A stretch of 64,000 nt of DNA. It comes from an uncultured Clostridia bacterium (GTDB taxonomy: Bacteria; Bacillota_I; Bacilli_A; RF39; UBA660). The stretch lies in assembly GCA_948433435.1 (NCBI GenBank), contig CAOJDX010000005.1, positions 1 through 64,000 on the forward strand, in the 5' to 3' direction. Shown here piece after piece: positions 60,596 to 64,000 of the stretch (positions are counted from its first letter, which is position 1; the number at the start of each line of letters is the position of its first letter). The notes under the pieces are model-generated. The model did no database searches. It was not told the DNA's origin and saw only the letters and a program-made list of their open reading frames with translations. The translations under genes were made by a program, and so were the position numbers.

Positions 60596-60682
60596 AGAAT
60601 CACCTATTAATACCATAGCAGAAATTTGTAAAAATATGAATATAAATGTTTGAAAAACATAATTTTTAGTAGGAGTGATAGG

Positions 60683-61846
60683 ATGAAGAAGTTTTTTTGT
60701 TTTGTATTATTAGGAGTACTCTTTTTATTTCCTGTAAATATTTTTGCGGAGGAAGAGGTAGATAATCATGAATTAATTAAAGGAGCGGTTAGTGGTGTTT
60801 TAATGGAACAGTCAACTGGTGAAATTATTTTCGAGAAGGATATGGATAAACAGGTAGCGATTGCTTCTATGACTAAAATGGTTGCACAGATTATTATTCT
60901 AGAAAATATTGAGTCTGGTAAGATTAAGTGGACAGATATTGTTACAGTTAGTAAAAATGCTGCTGATATGGGTGGTTCACAGATTTATTTATCAGCTAAT
61001 GAGAAGATGAGTGTTAAAGACTTATTTAAGGGAATTAGCATGGCTAGTGCTAATGATGGAACAGTAGCTATGGCTGAATATATTAGTGGTAGTGAAGAGA
61101 AATTTGTAAAGTTAATGAATCAGAAAGTTCAAGATTTGGGACTTAAAAATACAGTATTTAAAAATTGTACTGGTCTTGATGAAGAGGGACACTATTCTAG
61201 TGCCTATGATATGGCTATGATTGCTAAAGAACTTTTATCTCATAAAGAAATACTTAATTTTTCTTCTGTTTATGAAGATTATTTGAGGGTGAATACACCT
61301 AATAAATTTTGGCTTGTCAATACTAATAAATTGGTTCGTCTTTATGATGGGGCGGATGGGTTGAAAACAGGACATACGGATAATGCAGGATATTGTTTAG
61401 CGGTTACAGCTAAGAGAGATGGCATGCGTTTAATAGGTGTAGTTTTAGGAGAAGAGACAGCTAAAATTCGAAATAGTGAAGCTAGTAGTTTACTTGATTA
61501 TGGATTTAGTAATAAAAAGGTTCAATCTATAAAAAAAGATAGTGATGTTGTGAAAACACTTGAATTAGAGAAGGCTACAGTTGATCAAATAAAAGTTTAT
61601 CCTAAACAAGATATTAATATTTTACAGGATAAGGGAGTTAGTAATAAAAAATATGAGATTAGTACGAAAATCAAGAAAATTAATTTACCTCTTAAGAAAA
61701 ATGATGTGGTAGGTACCTTAACTGTTAGTGAAAAAGGGAAAAAAGTTTATGTCGGAGATTTAGTAGTAAAGCAGGATGTTGATAAACTTAATTTTATTGA
61801 ATTGTTTTTAAGAAATATGCAAGGAATTGTCGTAGGAGAAATTTAA
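60683..61846 (+). CDS. dacF: D-alanyl-D-alanine carboxypeptidase, DacF-like (PBP5 family)
   Basis: A serine DD-carboxypeptidase. The 387-residue product has a signal peptide (cut near IFA), SMTK (catalytic Ser/Lys, about residue 63), SAND (SxN, near 117), KTGHT (KTG, near 227), and a C-terminal beta domain ending in an amphipathic helix (FIELFLRNMQGI) that holds it to the membrane. Its position just before spoIIAA is the same as dacF in Bacillus, where it is involved in spore cortex synthesis. The start follows AGGAGTG. Confidence 0.9.
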   Translation: MKKFFCFVLLGVLFLFPVNIFAEEEVDNHELIKGAVSGVLMEQSTGEIIFEKDMDKQVAIASMTKMVAQIIILENIESGKIKWTDIVTVSKNAADMGGSQIYLSANEKMSVKDLFKGISMASANDGTVAMAEYISGSEEKFVKLMNQKVQDLGLKNTVFKNCTGLDEEGHYSSAYDMAMIAKELLSHKEILNFSSVYEDYLRVNTPNKFWLVNTNKLVRLYDGADGLKTGHTDNAGYCLAVTAKRDGMRLIGVVLGEETAKIRNSEASSLLDYGFSNKKVQSIKKDSDVVKTLELEKATVDQIKVYPKQDINILQDKGVSNKKYEISTKIKKINLPLKKNDVVGTLTVSEKGKKVYVGDLVVKQDVDKLNFIELFLRNMQGIVVGEI

Positions 61847-61900
61847 TTTCTTCTTTTTTTAATTTTAAATTTTATAGCGAATCATAGTAGTAGATTAGTT

Positions 61901-61943
61901 TGTCGAAGTATGTCGAACGAATAAAATGTAATCATTTGTCGAA
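61901..61943 (+). promoter_or_regulatory. Three Spo0A boxes upstream of spoIIAA
   Basis: TGTCGAA, the Spo0A box core (TGNCGAA), occurs at 61901, 61911 and 61937, 58-100 bp before the spoIIAA start. The first two are spaced one helical turn apart. In Bacillus the spoIIA operon is activated by Spo0A-P together with SigH. Confidence 0.75.
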
Positions 61944-62000
61944 TAGATGTATTTTTTTAAGAAACTAAGTTATATTTTTAATGTGAGGTGAAGTAGGAGT

Positions 62001-62336
62001 ATGAATATCATGACAGAAGTTAGTAGGGGAATATTTTTTTTAAGATTTGATGGAGTTTTTGATACTAATTCTTTTAATCGATTTAATGAAGAAATAGATT
62101 ACTTATTGTATCGTCAAGGTGTTAGTTTCTATGCATTTAATTTTAGTCATGTCAAAAAAATTGAAGAAGGCTTACTTTCCAAAATTCAAAGTAAATTGAT
62201 AGAAATATTTTTAAATTGTGGACAAGTTGTGCTGTGTGGAGTCAATCATCTTTATCAAGAAAAAATAGGTCATGGTAGAGAGCAGTTATATTATGTAAAT
62301 GATGAAAGAGAAGCATTTCAGTTAATTAATTTATAG
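62001..62336 (+). CDS. spoIIAA: Divergent SpoIIAA-like anti-sigma-F antagonist (STAS)
   Basis: A 111-residue STAS-like protein in the spoIIA operon position. The fold is plausible (VSRGIFFLRFDGVFDTNSF, FYAFNFSHVKKIEEGLLSKI, CGQVVLCGVN). In SpoIIAA the strand is followed by DSSG, whose serine is phosphorylated by SpoIIAB; here the matching place reads IEEG, with Glu instead of Ser. No spoIIAB follows: the sigma gene begins 11 bp later. Regulation must differ from Bacillus. The ribosome site is GTAGGAG. Confidence 0.75.
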   Translation: MNIMTEVSRGIFFLRFDGVFDTNSFNRFNEEIDYLLYRQGVSFYAFNFSHVKKIEEGLLSKIQSKLIEIFLNCGQVVLCGVNHLYQEKIGHGREQLYYVNDEREAFQLINL

Positions 62337-62347
62337 GAGCGATGAAA

Positions 62348-62512
62348 ATGGACGTTGATTTCATATTGGATTATGAGTGGGTAGTTCATTCTGTTATTCG
62401 AAAGTTTAGTGGTTATAGTGATTATGAAGATTTGTATCAAGTAGGAATGATGGCATTGGTTAAAGCTTATCAAAATTATAATGGAAAAGAGGAGAATGTT
62501 ATATATGAGTAA
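62348..62512 (+). CDS. sigF: N-terminal fragment of split SigF-like sigma factor (region 2.1-2.2)
   Basis: A 54-codon frame after AGGAGCGATGAAA. It encodes sigma-70 region 2.1-2.2: FILDYEWVVHSVIRKFSGY and EDLYQVGMMALVKAYQNYN, the core-binding part. It stops at 62510 and the remaining sigma regions continue in another frame from 62505, with 8 bases of overlap. It may be half of a two-piece sigma factor or the result of a frameshift. Confidence 0.7.
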   Translation: MDVDFILDYEWVVHSVIRKFSGYSDYEDLYQVGMMALVKAYQNYNGKEENVIYE

Positions 62513-63032
62513 TTGTATGGGAAATACTGCTGCTAAATTTTCAACCTATGCATATTATTATGTTTTAGGAGAAGTGACGAAGTATATAAGAGAAGATAGA
62601 ACAGTTAAGATTAGTAGAGATTATATTAAACTAAATCAGTCTATTGAAAAGGCAAGAGATTTGTTAAGACAAAAACTTTTAAGAGAACCTACTGATTTAG
62701 AAGTTTCCTTATTTTTAGATATAGACGAGGAAAAAATGATGTTAGCGAAAAATGCTACTATGTATGTTAAAAGTTTAGATGAAATGGTAGATAGTGATGA
62801 AAAGTTAAGTTATTATAATTGTGTTCAATTCTATGACAAAGAGATGGATAGCTCTATTATGGATTTAAATGAACAATTAGGAAAACTTACAGAGGAAGAT
62901 AAAAAAATTATTTATGATCGGTATTATAAAGGTTATACTCAGTCTGAAGTTTCTAAAAACATGGGAATTAGTCAGGTACAAGTATCAAGAAAAGAAGCTA
63001 AGGTATTAGAAAAACTAAAGGTTAGACTTTAA
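62505..63032 (+). CDS. sigF: C-terminal part of split SigF-like sigma factor (regions 2.3-4)
   Basis: A 175-residue frame with region 2.3-2.4 (AAKFSTYAYYYVLGEVTKYIRED), region 3 (KISRDYIKLNQSIEKARDLL, REPTDLEVSLFLDID) and region 4 helix-turn-helix (YTQSEVSKNMGISQVQVSRKEAKVLEKL). The core-binding helices 2.1-2.2 are in the preceding frame. A possible ribosome site, AGAGGAG, lies 10 bases before ATG 62505, so it could be translated as a separate subunit; ATG 62481 is another in-frame start. SigF and SigG are close relatives, but the position after spoIIAA and before spoVAC favours SigF. Confidence 0.78.
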   Translation: MSNCMGNTAAKFSTYAYYYVLGEVTKYIREDRTVKISRDYIKLNQSIEKARDLLRQKLLREPTDLEVSLFLDIDEEKMMLAKNATMYVKSLDEMVDSDEKLSYYNCVQFYDKEMDSSIMDLNEQLGKLTEEDKKIIYDRYYKGYTQSEVSKNMGISQVQVSRKEAKVLEKLKVRL

Positions 63033-63154
63033 ATTTTATATAGTCAATATAAGTTATGATGGTTAATTTTAAAGAAAAATATTTAATCTTTTTGATATTT
63101 TTCTTTTTTTGTATAAAGATTTTTTTTTGGTACAAGATATTATTGGTGATATAA

Positions 63155-63601
63155 ATGAAAAATGAAAAATATGAAAAAATTATACAAAAGCATCGTCCAA
63201 CAGAACAGCGAGTTAATAATGCCTTTATTGCTTTTATGATAGGTGGAGGAGTAGGTGCATTGGGAGAGATTTTAATTCAAGTATTTTGTATGGTCTTTCA
63301 TGTATCTAGAACAGAGGCTAGTGTTTTTATGATTATTACTTTAATTTTCTTGGCTGCTTTATTTACCGCATTAGGTTTCTTTGATAAGTGGGTTACTTTT
63401 GGAAAGTGTGGTTTATTAATTCCAATTACAGGTTTTGCTCATTCGATGATGAGTGCCTCACTTGAATATAAAAGAGAAGGACTGGTAACAGGAATCGGGA
63501 CTAATGCTTTTAAATTAGCTGGTACGGTTATTGTTTATGGGGTTGTATCGGCTTGGACTTTTGGTGTGATTCGTCTACTTATAGGAGGTGGTTTGGTATG
63601 A
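63155..63601 (+). CDS. spoVAC: Stage V sporulation protein AC
   Basis: SpoVAC is a membrane subunit of the SpoVA channel that moves dipicolinic acid into the forespore and out at germination. The 148-residue product has the family pattern: YEKIIQKHRPTEQRVNNAFIAFMIGGGVGALGE, a central LGFFDKWVTFGKCGLLIPITGFAHSMMS and a final KREGLVTGIGTNAFKLAG...G. Four to five membrane segments are visible. It overlaps spoVAD by 4 bases (ATGA). The ribosome site is GGTGAT. Confidence 0.95.
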   Translation: MKNEKYEKIIQKHRPTEQRVNNAFIAFMIGGGVGALGEILIQVFCMVFHVSRTEASVFMIITLIFLAALFTALGFFDKWVTFGKCGLLIPITGFAHSMMSASLEYKREGLVTGIGTNAFKLAGTVIVYGVVSAWTFGVIRLLIGGGLV

Positions 63602-64000
63602 CTTTTCATTTTCGAAATGTTTATTTGAATGAAGTGGCTACTATAGCTGGTCCTTATGAAAAGAAAGGACCTTTAGGAAAATACTTTGATGAATGTTATA
63701 CTGATTTATATTGTGGAGCGAAATCTTGGGAAAAAGCAGAAGTTAAAATTTTAAATGAAAGTATGAAGAAAGCTTTACAGAAAAATAAATTGAAAAGTGA
63801 TGATATTGATTTAGTTATATCTGGAGATTTATTGAATCAAATTTCTTCTTCTAGTTATGCAGTTAATGATTTAAATAGACCTTTTTTTGGAATTTATGGA
63901 GCATGCAGTACTAATGTAGAAGGATTAATTATTGGTTCTAGTTTAATTTCTTCTAAATTTATCGATAAATGTTTGTGTAGTGTTAGTTCTCATAATATGT
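63598..64000 (+). CDS. spoVAD: Stage V sporulation protein AD, partial
   Basis: The gene runs off the window; 134 codons are visible. The N-terminus is typical of SpoVAD, a soluble SpoVA subunit with a ketoacyl-synthase-like fold: AGPYEKKGPLGKYFDE, GAKSWEKAEVKIL, DLVISGDLLNQISSSSYA and GIYGACSTNVEGL, where the thiolase-type cysteine region lies. It is coupled to spoVAC by a 4-base overlap, with ribosome site ATAGGAGGTGG. Confidence 0.92.
   Translation, partial: MTFHFRNVYLNEVATIAGPYEKKGPLGKYFDECYTDLYCGAKSWEKAEVKILNESMKKALQKNKLKSDDIDLVISGDLLNQISSSSYAVNDLNRPFFGIYGACSTNVEGLIIGSSLISSKFIDKCLCSVSSHNM

Noticed and set aside
62480-62500. Programmed -1 frameshift at an A-AAA-G-like run to fuse the two sigma frames
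   Set aside because: The second frame is +1 relative to the first, so a -1 slip would not join them; separate initiation or an indel explains the data better.
63105-63150. Possible SigF/SigG promoter before spoVAC (GTATA near 63111 and GGTACAAGA)
   Set aside because: The -10 part departs from the consensus at several places and the spacing is off; expected from biology but not supported well enough by sequence.
1-64000. Mycoplasma-type genetic code (TGA = Trp)
   Set aside because: TGA works as a normal stop (for example spoVAC at 63599 and the ABC ATPase at 14820) and Trp residues are TGG throughout.

Overview
The window comes from an AT-rich, endospore-forming Bacillota. It is probably an uncultured gut Bacilli lineage near the Mollicutes/Erysipelotrichales/RF39 groups; that placement is my inference. 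Genes are short and tightly packed, with GGAGG-type ribosome sites and TTGACA-N17-TATAAT promoters. TGA is used as stop and tryptophan is TGG, so this is code 11 and not the mycoplasma code. Sporulation genes (spoIIAA, a SigF-like factor, spoVAC, spoVAD, CotD-like and YjcZ-like proteins) and peptidoglycan enzymes (DacF, VanY-type, a sortase) point to a walled spore former.

Layout. 1-6.7 kb: RNase J, a large TPR protein, a UcpA-like dehydrogenase and a small lipoprotein operon. 6.7-12.2 kb: protein-targeting cluster (ftsY, ylxM, ffh) with a HerA-like ATPase inserted. 12.3-22.2 kb: CotD-like coat protein, rpoZ, recX, an ABC exporter, PrsA-like foldase, two tiny YjcZ-like proteins missed by length cutoffs, a CmpB-type membrane protein and several unknowns. 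22.3-27.6 kb: sufCDSUB, ssb and an XRE regulator. 27.8-31.0 kb: a surface protein behind a poly-G promoter, then pyrimidine-nucleoside phosphorylase. 31.1-35.4 kb: a BcgI-like restriction-modification pair between two decayed copies of one insertion sequence. 35.4-55.3 kb: three surface proteins of 3846, 2171 and 557 residues. 55.4-59.7 kb: a membrane-anchored HtrA-like protease, a thioester-domain adhesin, its sortase and a membrane protein. 59.7-64 kb: VanY-type and DacF carboxypeptidases, then spoIIAA, a split sigF, spoVAC and spoVAD (cut by the window edge).

The most striking system is the 20-kb surface locus. Two giant secreted proteins are built from about 26 and 20 cadherin-like beta-sandwich repeats, and each ends in a dockerin-like calcium-binding module. 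The second giant also starts with a cohesin-like domain. The third protein carries a cohesin-like domain, two more repeats, one transmembrane helix and a three-fold repeated cytoplasmic tail. I read this as a cohesin-dockerin assembled surface fibre tethered to the membrane, not a cellulosome, because no glycoside hydrolase domain is visible.

Other points of note are a 12-G tract inside a promoter spacer (candidate phase variation) ahead of a gene whose reading frame breaks just after its start codon, and a rewired spoIIA operon. That operon has three Spo0A boxes, no spoIIAB, a SpoIIAA without the phosphorylated serine, and a sigma factor split into two overlapping frames.
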